64,000 nucleotides of DNA from Foliamicus sp965115835 (GCA_965115835.1 OZ220471.1:1-64000), one strand, 5' to 3'; shown: positions 1-9,824, counted from the first letter of the stretch. The notes: generated by a model from the sequence alone, not told the origin. A program made the numbers and translations.

Positions 1-163
1 CAGAAAGCGGCAGAAATGAAGTCCGGTTCTCCGGGCGCGCTGATCGCTCCCGTTCGGAGCGCCTGTAACGAAAAGCATGACATCCGGCTTCCCGGGCGCG
101 CTGGCCGGTCCGGAGTTGCTATAGAATCCCGCCTGCAACACAGCAAGGCGGGGGGGTTGCGCA
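1..163. other. Upstream region of the TonB receptor, no gene seen
   Basis: No convincing gene is visible. Two imperfect direct copies of a short GC-rich phrase (around 30-50 and 88-110) lie here. A TAGAAT hexamer at 122-127 could be a -10 box for the receptor gene, but no matching -35 box is seen. Confidence 0.4.
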
Positions 164-2785
164 ATGACAAAATCGCCGGGCAGGGTCTTTGCTGCCCTGA
201 TCTCGCTCCTGTTTTTGGCCCAGGGCGTCGTGGCCCGGGAAGACGCCGAACAGCAGTCTGCCGGCGCCAGACCCGCGCTGGAGGAAATCGTGGTGGTGGG
301 CACCCGGCGCACAGGGGCCCGGATCAATGATGTTGCGGCGCCCATCGATGTGATTTCCGGCGATGACCTGCTCAACCAGGGCGCCTCCGACCTCGATGAC
401 CTGCTGCGCGCCACCACGCTTTCCTGGAATGTGCAGCGCCACGCTATCGACGACGAAGCCACCCTGGTGCGTCCCGCCACGCTGCGCGGGTTGCCTCCCG
501 ACGCGGCGCTGGTGCTGGTCAACGAAAAACGGCGGCACCGCTCGGGGGTGATCGCGTTGCTGGGCAGCTCGCTGAACTCCGGATCGCAGGGGGCGGACCT
601 GTTCGTTATTCCCGCAATCGCGATCGACCGCATCGAGATCCTGCGCGACGGCGCCTCCGCGCAGTACGGCTCGGACGCCATTGCCGGGGTGGTCAACATC
701 GAGTTGAAGGACAGCGCCGCCGGCGGCATGCTGGAGGCGCGTTACGGCGAATATTACGAAGGCGACGGCGGCCTGACGCAGGTTGCCGGCAATGTGGGTC
801 TGCCGTTGGGCGCCGGCGGCTTCCTGAATTTGAGCGCCGAGTACAAGACCCTCGACCCGACCGTGCGTTCCGTCCAGCGTTCCAACGCCCAGGCGCTCGC
901 CGCCCAGGGTTATCCGGTGGCCTCACCTGCCCAGATCTGGGGCAACCCGGTCATCGACGACGCCATCACTGTCTTTTACAACATGGCCATGGAACTGCCT
1001 TCGGGAATGGAGGCGTATTCCTTCGGCAACTTCTCCTCGCGCAAGTCCGAGGGTGGGTTCTTTTTCCGTGCTCCGGGCGGTTCGGCGGCGCGCAACGGCG
1101 TCTTCCGCACTGGCTCGCGCCGTCTGGTGGCGGACCTCGACCCGCACGATGCTGTGGACTGCGTGGCGGCGGCGCCGGGGCTCGAGGCGGACTTCAACAC
1201 GATTGACGCCTTCGTGCAGGCCAACCGGGGCGCCTGCTTCCTGTTCAACGAGCTGTTTCCCGGCGGGTTCACGCCTCGCTTCGGAGCTGACATTACCGAT
1301 CTGAGCGTTACCGCAGGATTGCGCGGGGAGCTTGGCAACGGGCTCGCCTGGGACCTGAGTGTGGCCGGCGCCAGGAGCGATGTGGCCTTCTTCATGCGCA
1401 ACACGATCAACGCATCGCTGGGCCCGGACACGCCCACCCGCTTCAAGCCGCGCGCCTCCACGCAAGACGAGACCAATGTGAATCTGGACATGGTGTATCC
1501 GGTCGAGGTGGGCCGCCTCCACGGCCCGCTCAATGTGGCGGCGGGGCTGGAGTGGCGCAACGAGGAGTTCGAAATGCGCCCTGGCGACCCGGATTCCTGG
1601 CGGGCAGGGCCATACGCCGACGGACGCATCAGTCGTTCCTTCAGCGTTGGTTCGAACGGCTTTCAGGGCCTGAATCCCGACAACGCGGGCCAGTGGGACC
1701 GGCCGAACTACGCGGCCTATGTGGATCTCGAGGCGGATCTGACCGCCAGTCTGCTGATGGGATTCGCGTTGCGCTTCGAGGATTTCCACGATGATTTCGG
1801 CGCCACGGTAAACGGCAAGCTGTCGGCGCGACTGCGCATGTCCGGCGCCGTCACGCTGCGCGGAACGGTCAGCACGGGCTTTCGCGCGCCATCGCCGGGG
1901 CAGTCCAACGTGTCGGTCCTGTCCACCACCTTCGGCGGACAGGGCGGGCTGCAGGAAGTCGGAAAGGTGCCGCCCACCAACCCGGTGGCGCGGGCCCTGG
2001 GCGGCAAGCCGCTGGAAGAAGAGACCTCGGTGGGTTATTCGCTGGGGCTGACTTGCGATTTGCCGGACGCGGCGCGCCTCAGTCTCGATTTCTTTCGTAT
2101 CGGGATCCACGATCGCATCTCGCCCACCGGCGACATCCGGATCACGGACCGGATTGCCGGCCTCCTTGAAGCCAGCGGTCTGGCCGCCGCCAGCGGAGTC
2201 ACCACCATCAACTTCTTCACCAATGATTTCGACACCACTACCACGGGGGTCGACGCCACCTTCACCTACTCGTTCCAGGCGTTGGGCGGCAATAGCGTGC
2301 TGTCGCTGGCCTGGAACTGGACCCGGACCGAGCTGGACGCCTTCTCGCCGTCGTTCGTGGTTACCGAGGTGCTTGGGACGCGGCTGGACGAGGTCCAGAC
2401 CGTCAGTCTGCTGTCGGACCGGCGCCGCACCGAACTGGAGAACCTGAACCCGGAGCATCGCATCGCCGTCACCTTCGATCATGCCTGGCGCTCCTGGCGG
2501 CTGCTGGCCCGAGGGAGCTATTTCGACGGCTGGGAAGCTTGCCGGTTCCAATCCGCATCCTGTGCGAACCTGGATTCCTGGGATGGCGACCTGCTGGTGG
2601 ACGCCGAGTTGAGCTACGACTTCGCCAGCGGCTACACGGCCACATTCGGCGCGCACAACCTGTTCGATGTGGCTCCGGACGCCGCGATGGAAGAGTCGCT
2701 GGGGCAGGGCAATGTCCGCCCGACCAGTTCGCCCTACGACTACAACGGCGGATTCGCCTATGTCCGCGTGAGCTATCGCTTTTAG
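164..2785 (+). CDS. TonB-dependent outer-membrane receptor
   Basis: An 873-residue outer-membrane receptor of the TonB-dependent family, which imports bulky ligands such as iron complexes, cobalamin or sugars using TonB energy. The N-terminus is a Sec signal peptide (basic start, then a hydrophobic stretch to about residue 24). A TonB-box-like segment (EEIVVVGTR) at about residues 42-50 is followed by a plug domain containing LRDGASAQYGSDAIAGVVNI (about 163-182), the usual end-of-plug signature. The rest is a long beta-barrel ending in a terminal Phe (VSYRF), the outer-membrane assembly signal. The length is normal for the family. No regulator, TonB/ExbB or substrate enzyme lies next to it, so the ligand is unknown. 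The ATG start puts the signal peptide at the very N-terminus; no strong Shine-Dalgarno is present beyond a G-run about 10 bases upstream. Confidence 0.93.
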   Translation: MTKSPGRVFAALISLLFLAQGVVAREDAEQQSAGARPALEEIVVVGTRRTGARINDVAAPIDVISGDDLLNQGASDLDDLLRATTLSWNVQRHAIDDEATLVRPATLRGLPPDAALVLVNEKRRHRSGVIALLGSSLNSGSQGADLFVIPAIAIDRIEILRDGASAQYGSDAIAGVVNIELKDSAAGGMLEARYGEYYEGDGGLTQVAGNVGLPLGAGGFLNLSAEYKTLDPTVRSVQRSNAQALAAQGYPVASPAQIWGNPVIDDAITVFYNMAMELPSGMEAYSFGNFSSRKSEGGFFFRAPGGSAARNGVFRTGSRRLVADLDPHDAVDCVAAAPGLEADFNTIDAFVQANRGACFLFNELFPGGFTPRFGADITDLSVTAGLRGELGNGLAWDLSVAGARSDVAFFMRNTINASLGPDTPTRFKPRASTQDETNVNLDMVYPVEVGRLHGPLNVAAGLEWRNEEFEMRPGDPDSWRAGPYADGRISRSFSVGSNGFQGLNPDNAGQWDRPNYAAYVDLEADLTASLLMGFALRFEDFHDDFGATVNGKLSARLRMSGAVTLRGTVSTGFRAPSPGQSNVSVLSTTFGGQGGLQEVGKVPPTNPVARALGGKPLEEETSVGYSLGLTCDLPDAARLSLDFFRIGIHDRISPTGDIRITDRIAGLLEASGLAAASGVTTINFFTNDFDTTTTGVDATFTYSFQALGGNSVLSLAWNWTRTELDAFSPSFVVTEVLGTRLDEVQTVSLLSDRRRTELENLNPEHRIAVTFDHAWRSWRLLARGSYFDGWEACRFQSASCANLDSWDGDLLVDAELSYDFASGYTATFGAHNLFDVAPDAAMEESLGQGNVRPTSSPYDYNGGFAYVRVSYRF

Positions 2786-2798
2786 CCCGCTTGTCTTT

Positions 2799-2921
2799 CC
2801 AGCAATTCCCGCCAAGCGCGACAATGCTCGAAAATCAGCTCCGGTTCAACGCCTGAATGGTCACAAGCCTGGGTGTCCGGCCCTGAACGAACGACTCTGC
2901 ATCGTTGGCGGGAATTGCTGG
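2799..2921 (+). mobile_element. MITE-like element, copy A (perfect 17-bp inverted ends)
   Basis: A 123-bp element bounded by a perfect 17-bp inverted repeat (CCAGCAATTCCCGCCAA at 2799-2815 and its reverse complement at 2905-2921). The interior matches the elements at 41228-41348 (same orientation) and 47643-47767 (opposite orientation). It has no coding capacity for a transposase. It fills most of the gap between the TonB receptor and the first giant gene. No clear target-site duplication is visible. Confidence 0.75.
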
Positions 2922-2961
2922 CATATGTGGTGAACCGGTACATTGAATTTGTTCTATGCCA

Positions 2962-3085
2962 TATAATGCCGGCCTGATTGTGTCAGTTGGCCCGAATATA
3001 CATTCGTTAGTTCACTTTTGGTCGTTTGCAATCCGGCTGGCCGATTCCATCATTTGATTTTGCTGTTTTTCGAGGAGGCAGCCTC
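2962..3085 (+). promoter_or_regulatory. Promoter -10 and leader of giant gene copy 1
   Basis: A perfect TATAAT at 2962-2967 lies in the context GCCATATAATGCC, matched at the same relative place before copies 2 and 3. The leader carries TTGTGTC, then TTTGCAATCCGG, then TGCTGTTTTTCGAGGAGG just before the ATG. GAGGAGG at 3072-3078 is a strong Shine-Dalgarno 7 bases upstream of the ATG. No good -35 box is seen, so a sigma-70 assignment is tentative. Confidence 0.6.
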
Positions 3086-6000
3086 ATGTTCAAGTCCCCG
3101 GTAGCACAGCTTTTGCAGGCTCGTTTGGAGAAGGCGCTGCGTCGTCGCCGCGAGCATCCGTCGCGCGCGGATCTTTTCATGATTCCGGTGTTGGCGCTGG
3201 CGCTGGACGCCTGCGGTGGCGGCGGTTCGCAAAGGCCCACTCCACCGCCGCCTCCTCCTCCGCCCCCTCCGGCGGCGGCGACGATCACGGCGGCGGACGA
3301 GGCTTCGGTGGCGGAGAATGCCGATGGCGCCGAGGTGACTTCGGTGGCCACGGAGAACGCCACTTCGGTGACGGTGGACGACGATCGTTTCGAGGTTGTG
3401 GGCGGCCAGCTCAAGCTCAAGGCGGGTGAGAGTTTCGACTTCGAGGCCTGGGACGGTTCGCCGATCGAGGTGACGATCACGGCCAGCGGCGCGGGCGCTT
3501 CCGCCGAGCACACGGTGAGCGTGAGCATTACGGATGTCAACGAGAGTCCTTCGCTTTCGGTGATGGAGGGCGAGCGGGTTCCGGGCGATGCGGGCGCGCT
3601 GTCGAGTTTGACTGTGATGGAGAACATGATGGGTTCGCAGCTTCCGCCGCTGGTGAAGTTCGAGGTGATGGATCCGGACGAGGCGGACGAGGATATTCTG
3701 ATGGGTTCGATGGGCAGGGACGCCATCACGTTGAGCGACGACCGCTTCGAGGTGATTGTGGATTCCGAGGGTGGTTTGTGGCTGGCGCTGAAGTCGGGCG
3801 CGAGTCTCGACTACGAGGTGGACGGCAGTTCGGTGATGGTGACGGTGACCTTTACCGACAGCGCTGGCAACACGGCGATGGCGACGGTGGAGGTGATGGT
3901 TACCGACGGCAACGATGCGCCGGTGTTTGCGCAGTCGAGTTATTCGTTCGATCTGCATGAGAACGCCGACGGCAGCGAGACGGCGGTGATGCTGGGGATG
4001 GTGTCGGCCACCGACCAGGACTCGTCCGACACGCACATGTTTTCCATTACGGGGGGCAACGAGTCGGGCAATTTCATGATCGATTCGGCCACGGGCGCGC
4101 TCCACTATGTGGGCACGGGCGAGGACTACCGTGCGCAGTCGATGGGTCCTGCGTATACGCTGACGGTTCGCGTTGCCGACAGCCGTGGCGCTTCTGCCGA
4201 GGCGACGGTGGAGGTGATGGTTCTGAACGTCAACGAGGCGCCGATGTTCGGGCAGTCGAGTTACTCGTTCGATCTGATGGAGAACGCCGACGGCAGCGAG
4301 ACGGCGGTGATGGTGGGGACGGTGTCGGCTGCGGACCCGGACGAAGGCGATCCGGTTACCTACTCGATTACGGGGGGCAACGAAGACGGCAAGTTCATGA
4401 TCGATTCGTCTACGGGCGCGATCCACTATGTTGGGATGGGCGAAGACCGCGAGTCGGACATGAGCAGTTACGAGTTGACGGTGATGGCCAGCGACGGCAG
4501 CGAGAGTTCCGAAGTCATGGTGACGATTTCGGTGATGGACGTGAACGACAGCATGCCGATGTTCGTGTTCGGCGAGGACATGAGCTCGTACAGTTTCGGT
4601 TTGCAGGAGAACGCTGACGGCAGCGAGACGGCGGTGATGGTGGGTATGGTGATGGCGACGGACGCGGACGGCGACTCGCTCACCTACTCGATCACGGGGG
4701 GCAACGAGGACGGCAAGTTCATGATCGACGCGTCTACGGGCGCGCTCCACTATGTGGGGATGGGCGAGAACTACGAGTCGTCGATGCGTGTTCACGAGTT
4801 GACGGTGATGGCCAGCGACGGCGAGCACGAGGCGAGCGCGCTGGTGCGCGTGATGGTTGGGGACGTGAACGAGGCGCCGATGGTGAGCGGCGCGGTTCTT
4901 GAGCCGTTTGCGCTGGTTGCGGGTCGCGAGGGTCGCATGGAGGTGGACCTGCATTCGCTGTTTACCGACCCCGACGGCGATGTGATGAATTTCAGGCTTT
5001 CGGGCAATGCGCCGGAGTGGCTGAACTTTTCGGTGAGGCTGATGGGCGCGGGCGCGGACCGTACTGTGACGGGCGTCTTGTCGGGCACGCCTCCGGCGGG
5101 TCGCGACCTGTCGGCGCGGGTTTCGATAGTGGCTGCCGACGGTGACGGTCTGGAGGGTAGCGCGGCCCTGGATGTGGTGGTTGACGCCCGCAACTCGGCG
5201 CCCACCTCGATCTATCTGAGCGTGGAGCAATCGAGTGGCGCCGTGATCCGCACCAGCAGCGTTACGGTGGACGAGAACGTGGCGGGCGCGTTGCTGGGCG
5301 CGATTGTGGTGACGGACGCGGACGATCCCCGTCACCCGCACGGTCAGCACAAGTTCACGTTCATGGTTGGCGGCAAGTCGGACGATCGTTTCGAGGTTGT
5401 GGACGGTCAGTTGAGACTCAAGGACGGCGTATCGCTGAACCATGAGGACGCTTCGCGGATTGCCTTGCGGATCACGGCCACGGACATGGCGGTTGGCGAC
5501 GAGGCGATGGCGGGCGAGGAGGCATCGGTATCGACGACCGTCACGATCAACGTCCGGGATGTGGACGCGGGAGACGGCCCGGTTGCCGGCAAGATAGGCA
5601 ACTGGTGGGTTACGTTGGACGAGGATCTGGACGCGGAGGATGTTCGCGAGGGCGACTGGCTGAGTTTTCGGCTGCGTCTTGACGGTCTCGACAAGATGCC
5701 TGCGTTTGTGGACGAGGACGGCGACACGCTGACCTTTTCCCTTTCGGACGATTCGCCGTCATGGCTTCAGATTGACAGCAAGGGGCGTTTCACCAACAAG
5801 GCGAACATGCTTGCGGAGGCGGGCGTGTATGAGGTGACGGTGATTGCGACCGATCCGGCGGGCAATTCGGCGCGCAGCACGTTCCGGATTGCGGTAGCGG
5901 TTTCCGACAGCAACGACCGCGACAACGATCGTCCGGACATCCGCGACGTGATCGAGTATGACTACACGGAAGGTACGGGCGCGCGGAAGGTGGCCGAGTT

Positions 6001-9000
6001 CACGATCCGCGACAAGGATCTGGAGATTGCTCCGCATCCGTATGGGGTGCTTGAGGTGACGATGACGGGGGATTACTCGGATCGCTTCAAGCTGGTGATG
6101 ATAGGGGACGAGGACAACGATCCGGCCACGGTTCAGTATGAGATCTGGACCAAGTCGGCTGCCGAGTTGTCGGTGGATGCGATGGGGCGGAAGCTGGCGA
6201 CTCCGATTGAGCCGATTGACTTCGAGGTGACGGAGGAGGTGGATCTGACGATCAAGGTGAAGGACGGCAAGGGTTTGTCCGACGAGCAGGGTCGCGAGGA
6301 GGACGACCGCGAGATCACCATTGACATTGACGATGCGGCGGACGCCAAGCCGATGTTCGATCACACCGATATCAGTCACTCGTCGAAGTCTCGCAGCGCC
6401 GCTCTTCGCACCACGACACTGACGGTGAACCAGTCGGAGACTTCCAAGCTGGTGATAGTGATTCCTCTGGAGGATGTTTGGAGCGACGCAGACAGCGACA
6501 TTGACGATCTTCGGTTCGAGGTTGGGGGTCGTGCGGGTCTTCCTTCGTGGGTGACTGTGTATGGTCCGGACGAATGGGAGGACATAGAGGATCGGCGCAG
6601 CGATGTTTCTTCGAGCGATCGTCCCACCGGGGTGCGCGACGGCGACCGTGTTGTGGTGCTGGTGGTTGACCGCACGGACGGTGAGGACGGCGACAACACC
6701 CGGGCGGGCAAGGCTCTTGCGCGCTTCACGCTGACGGCTCGCGACGACGACGGCAACGCTCAAACCGAGGTTGTGAGCATTGATGTCAAGGACGCCAACG
6801 TGGACTTCACGCCGGCCGCCAGCAAGCCGGTTGCGATCATCGGGGGCGACGATCCCAACACTGCGGGTCCGGCCGAACTGACCTTCAAGGTCGATACCAG
6901 CCACGATCCGGATATAGCGGGCGGCGAGGAGCCGGTTGTGGTGCTCTACTATTTCGGGTCTGGGAAAGTCAGCGACCGGGCCAACGGGTGGAGCGCCTTG
7001 ACGGCTGCCGAAGTTTCATCGGCGATAGGTCTTGGTGGCTCCTATGCATCGTACTTCACCACTACCGGGCCGCGTACTTTTCAGCTGGATTTGAACGGAG
7101 ACGGGACGAACAGCTTTTTGGGCAAGAACCTCGTTTTCTTTGCTCGCTATTTCAAGTTGGATCCGGCCACCCAGAAGGTGGTGTCGAGCAAGTTCTTTCT
7201 GACGCAAACGGGCGTCCTCAAGGCGGGTGGCGGCGACGGCGCGGTGGTTGTCGATCTGGACCTGACGACGAAGGCGAAGAGCGCCACCGAAGATGTCCTG
7301 AATGTTGGGGTGGCGGCCTTGGGCACAACGGCCACCACGGCCACGGTTGTGCTTCAGGCTTCCGAGACCGGCACGAGCGGCTGGATTACCGTTGCCCGCA
7401 AGACGGTGACGCTTTCCAGCGGCAAGGGCGATGCGGAGTTCGAGGTAACGAACGACGAGGGCGAAGCCGGCAACGGCGGCGGTCTGTACTACCGTGCAGT
7501 CTTTACGGGTACCGATCTGCCCCGCACGGAGAGCGGGACGATCCGGTTGGGCGACATGACCGATCCGTATCCCGGCGACGACGATACGGATGTGCTGGGG
7601 CCCGCCTCGCCGACCGAGGGCGACATTCTGCGCGTGAAGCTGCTGGATTGGCGCGAGGCCATTGCCGAAGTCCAGTGGCAGGTGAGCGACGGCAGGGGGG
7701 GGTATGTGGATATTGCTGGCGAGACCGGCCACACCCTGACGCTGACCAAGGCGATTGTCGGCGCGCATGTGGGTCAGGTGAAGGTGCGGGCCAAGGTGAC
7801 GTACCGGGGTCAGAGCGACGATTCATCCACCGGTGTGGACGAATCCCTTTTCGTGACGTGGCTGGAGTATTCCGCGGAGATCGATCTCATTGCCAGTACT
7901 GAGCGCAACAGTCCTCCCGAGGTGGCGACTGTGCCGACCGGCGGCGCGCACGCGATTTATGTCGAGACGCAGCCGGTGACGGCCGGGGGCGTTCAGCCGG
8001 CCGCAATTCACAGGGACATGGATATATTGTCGAACATCTTCCACGACCCGGACGGCGACGAACTGGTCTACCAAATCCGGGACGTGCGAGGTGAGGGTCC
8101 TGATCCTGCGCTGAACCTCGGGTTGGCGAGTGAGTTTTGGTCTTCCTCTGCCACCCCGGCCGGCAGGATATTGGCCTGGGTCGATCAGCACGGGGATTTC
8201 ATCGGCTTTGCCGCCAACAACCCGTCGGATGTCGACGCTGCGGCCGACACTACGGATGCTGCGGGCAATTACATTGTCCTCATCGTTCGGGCCGCCGACC
8301 CGTACAGCGATAACGGCATTGCTTCTGCAGTCAGAGGAGGCGATCCTTCTACCTATGCCCAGGTCGAGGTCAATGTGCACGTCAACGTGGCGCCCACGGC
8401 CATAAAGTTGCAGTCTGTCCACAACGGAACGAATGTGGGCGACAAGGCCGATCTTCCGGCTTCCGGCACGGCCACGGCGCTGCTGGTTCCGGACAACACC
8501 AACAAGCCGGACGACGCCGACAGCAATCCCGACATGTTGACGTTCATGGACGACGAGTCGCAGGCCGCGCGCAAGGTGGCCGATCTGGATGTTATAGACC
8601 AGAACCTCAAGACAAACCGTTTCGGAACCCACGAGATCAAGCTGTCGGGCAAGGGCGCGGATCAGTTCGAGATCAGGGCTTCGGACGATAGCGATGGCAG
8701 CACTTGGGAGTTGTGGCTGAAGAAGGGCGCGACCTTCGACTTCGAGAAGTTGAAGAGCGCCACGGACACGGGCGACAGCATCACGCTGTCGATCACGGTG
8801 ACGGCCACGGACAACATGACGGGCACGGCGGGTCGTCAGTTGAGCGCCAAGGGCTTGTTCTCGGTGAAGGTGAAGAATGCGGACACGGCTGCCGATTCGG
8901 CGGCGCCCGCCACGCCGAGCACGCCGGATCCCACGGTACCGGGTTTGAAGGACGACTCTGACGATACCGACGACGACGGGCCGGTTGTGCCTCCGGACAC

Positions 9001-9100
9001 TGGCATGGGCCCTGTTGGCGACCTTCGCGATCTGGCGCTTGAGCTGGACTTGCTGGAAAGCTTCGTGTCGCTGCTCGACGACAACATCGACGCTGCTTGA
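3086..9100 (+). CDS. Giant cadherin-like repeat surface protein, copy 1
   Basis: A 2004-residue, highly acidic protein, probably cell-surface or secreted. The chosen ATG follows GAGGAGG; an in-frame upstream start at 3026 has no such site. Order of parts: basic N-terminal segment (1-28); hydrophobic stretch ending LALDACGGGG (about 34-47), which resembles a lipobox but has Asp at -2; ten prolines (about 53-62); cadherin-like repeats at about 66-155 and 156-280; three clear repeats of about 105 residues at about 281-386, 387-491 and 492-599, with ENADGSETAVM, TYSITGGNE and DVNEAP; a CADG/He_PIG-type domain at about 605-702 (PEWLNF, SGTPPAG); more cadherin-like domains to about 1240; two modules that differ in copy 2 (about 1281-1381 and 1661-1765); and a tail with an Asp-rich linker and a predicted helix (DLALELDLLESFVSLLDD). 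Such domains bind calcium and mediate adhesion in known families; that role is inferred here. No secretion genes are adjacent. Confidence 0.85.
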   Translation: MFKSPVAQLLQARLEKALRRRREHPSRADLFMIPVLALALDACGGGGSQRPTPPPPPPPPPPAAATITAADEASVAENADGAEVTSVATENATSVTVDDDRFEVVGGQLKLKAGESFDFEAWDGSPIEVTITASGAGASAEHTVSVSITDVNESPSLSVMEGERVPGDAGALSSLTVMENMMGSQLPPLVKFEVMDPDEADEDILMGSMGRDAITLSDDRFEVIVDSEGGLWLALKSGASLDYEVDGSSVMVTVTFTDSAGNTAMATVEVMVTDGNDAPVFAQSSYSFDLHENADGSETAVMLGMVSATDQDSSDTHMFSITGGNESGNFMIDSATGALHYVGTGEDYRAQSMGPAYTLTVRVADSRGASAEATVEVMVLNVNEAPMFGQSSYSFDLMENADGSETAVMVGTVSAADPDEGDPVTYSITGGNEDGKFMIDSSTGAIHYVGMGEDRESDMSSYELTVMASDGSESSEVMVTISVMDVNDSMPMFVFGEDMSSYSFGLQENADGSETAVMVGMVMATDADGDSLTYSITGGNEDGKFMIDASTGALHYVGMGENYESSMRVHELTVMASDGEHEASALVRVMVGDVNEAPMVSGAVLEPFALVAGREGRMEVDLHSLFTDPDGDVMNFRLSGNAPEWLNFSVRLMGAGADRTVTGVLSGTPPAGRDLSARVSIVAADGDGLEGSAALDVVVDARNSAPTSIYLSVEQSSGAVIRTSSVTVDENVAGALLGAIVVTDADDPRHPHGQHKFTFMVGGKSDDRFEVVDGQLRLKDGVSLNHEDASRIALRITATDMAVGDEAMAGEEASVSTTVTINVRDVDAGDGPVAGKIGNWWVTLDEDLDAEDVREGDWLSFRLRLDGLDKMPAFVDEDGDTLTFSLSDDSPSWLQIDSKGRFTNKANMLAEAGVYEVTVIATDPAGNSARSTFRIAVAVSDSNDRDNDRPDIRDVIEYDYTEGTGARKVAEFTIRDKDLEIAPHPYGVLEVTMTGDYSDRFKLVMIGDEDNDPATVQYEIWTKSAAELSVDAMGRKLATPIEPIDFEVTEEVDLTIKVKDGKGLSDEQGREEDDREITIDIDDAADAKPMFDHTDISHSSKSRSAALRTTTLTVNQSETSKLVIVIPLEDVWSDADSDIDDLRFEVGGRAGLPSWVTVYGPDEWEDIEDRRSDVSSSDRPTGVRDGDRVVVLVVDRTDGEDGDNTRAGKALARFTLTARDDDGNAQTEVVSIDVKDANVDFTPAASKPVAIIGGDDPNTAGPAELTFKVDTSHDPDIAGGEEPVVVLYYFGSGKVSDRANGWSALTAAEVSSAIGLGGSYASYFTTTGPRTFQLDLNGDGTNSFLGKNLVFFARYFKLDPATQKVVSSKFFLTQTGVLKAGGGDGAVVVDLDLTTKAKSATEDVLNVGVAALGTTATTATVVLQASETGTSGWITVARKTVTLSSGKGDAEFEVTNDEGEAGNGGGLYYRAVFTGTDLPRTESGTIRLGDMTDPYPGDDDTDVLGPASPTEGDILRVKLLDWREAIAEVQWQVSDGRGGYVDIAGETGHTLTLTKAIVGAHVGQVKVRAKVTYRGQSDDSSTGVDESLFVTWLEYSAEIDLIASTERNSPPEVATVPTGGAHAIYVETQPVTAGGVQPAAIHRDMDILSNIFHDPDGDELVYQIRDVRGEGPDPALNLGLASEFWSSSATPAGRILAWVDQHGDFIGFAANNPSDVDAAADTTDAAGNYIVLIVRAADPYSDNGIASAVRGGDPSTYAQVEVNVHVNVAPTAIKLQSVHNGTNVGDKADLPASGTATALLVPDNTNKPDDADSNPDMLTFMDDESQAARKVADLDVIDQNLKTNRFGTHEIKLSGKGADQFEIRASDDSDGSTWELWLKKGATFDFEKLKSATDTGDSITLSITVTATDNMTGTAGRQLSAKGLFSVKVKNADTAADSAAPATPSTPDPTVPGLKDDSDDTDDDGPVVPPDTGMGPVGDLRDLALELDLLESFVSLLDDNIDAA

Positions 9101-9126
9101 CCTGAAGAGCGGCAACTTGCGTTACG

Positions 9127-9160
9127 GCGGGGCGGACGGCTGGTCCGCCCCGCTTTTTTT
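9127..9160 (+). terminator. Rho-independent terminator of copy 1
   Basis: An 11-bp perfect GC-rich stem (GCGGGGCGGAC at 9127-9137 with its complement at 9143-9153), a 5-base loop and seven T (9154-9160). The same structure follows the other two giant genes. The coq7 ATG starts only 3 bases after the last T. Confidence 0.9.
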
Positions 9161-9162
9161 CG

Positions 9163-9804
9163 ATGAACGACAACGATTGTTCCATCGGCGGGCGGATTCT
9201 CGCGGAACTGGGCCACGCGCTGCGCACAAGTGCTGGCGGCTCGGCGCCGGCCGCCGACAACCCTGCAGCTGACGCCGAAGAAGGCGTCCGCCTGGAGGAC
9301 GAGCGCGAACGGAGCGCTGGCCTGATGCGCGTGAACCACGCCGGCGAAATCTCCGCCCAGGCCCTGTACCGCGCCCAGGCTCTGGCGGCCCGTGACGAAG
9401 GCCTGCGCCGGAGTCTGCTGGAGGCCGCCGACGAGGAAGACCGCCATTTGAGATGGTGCGAAGACAGGATCGGCGAACTGGGCGGCCGCCGCAGCCTGCT
9501 TACGCCATTGTGGTATGCCGGCGCCTTCGGCATCGGCGCGCTCGCCGGCCTTCTCGGCGATCGCCCAAGCCTCGGGTTTCTCGCGGAAACCGAGGCCCAG
9601 GTTGCAAGTCACCTGCGCCGCCACCTGGAGCAGTTGCCCCGGTCGGACCTTCGCAGCCGAAAGATCCTGGAACGCATGCTCGAGGACGAAATCCGGCACG
9701 GTCGCAGCGCCGAGAAGGCCGGCGGCTCGCCCCTGCCCGAGCCGGCGCGCGTCGCCATGCGGTTCGCCTCGAAGGTCATGACTTCCACCGCCCGCTACCT
9801 GTAG
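9163..9804 (+). CDS. coq7: Demethoxyubiquinone hydroxylase, Coq7 family
   Basis: A 213-residue di-iron monooxygenase that hydroxylates C6 of the 2-polyprenyl-3-methyl-6-methoxy-benzoquinone intermediate late in ubiquinone synthesis, at the inner membrane. The ferritin-like di-iron ligands are in MRVNHAGEISAQALYRAQ (about 55-72), EAADEEDRHLRWCEDRI (about 88-104) and MLEDEIRHGRSAEKAGG (about 171-187). The C-terminus KVMTSTARYL resembles the Pseudomonas enzyme. The N-terminus also aligns with Pseudomonas Coq7 (GGRILAELGHALRT), which supports this ATG even though it directly abuts the terminator of the upstream giant gene and has no Shine-Dalgarno. Expression may depend on read-through, a leaderless message or a later start. 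rpe follows after 20 bp, probably co-transcribed. Confidence 0.93.
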   Translation: MNDNDCSIGGRILAELGHALRTSAGGSAPAADNPAADAEEGVRLEDERERSAGLMRVNHAGEISAQALYRAQALAARDEGLRRSLLEAADEEDRHLRWCEDRIGELGGRRSLLTPLWYAGAFGIGALAGLLGDRPSLGFLAETEAQVASHLRRHLEQLPRSDLRSRKILERMLEDEIRHGRSAEKAGGSPLPEPARVAMRFASKVMTSTARYL

Positions 9805-9824
9805 GAAGCGTTGGCGCATTGACG

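Noticed and set aside
923..2824. Minus-strand ORF of 633 codons opposite the TonB receptor
   Set aside because: Antisense shadow of a clear receptor gene; the translation has no known motif.
2539..2856. Short ORF running into MITE copy A, ending MLENQLRFNA
   Set aside because: The shared ending with other MITE copies reflects the element sequence, not a gene; the upstream part is a shadow of the TonB receptor.
3928..4880. Possible CRISPR or tandem DNA repeat in the giant genes
   Set aside because: The periodicity of about 315 bases is that of the coding cadherin-like repeats; no short repeat-spacer pattern exists anywhere in the window.
3050..5443. Long minus-strand ORF of 797 codons (and similar ones of 661 and 782 codons) opposite the giant genes
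   Set aside because: The products are His/Arg-rich with no recognisable domain; they arise from the codon bias of the sense cadherin-like genes and track its repeats.
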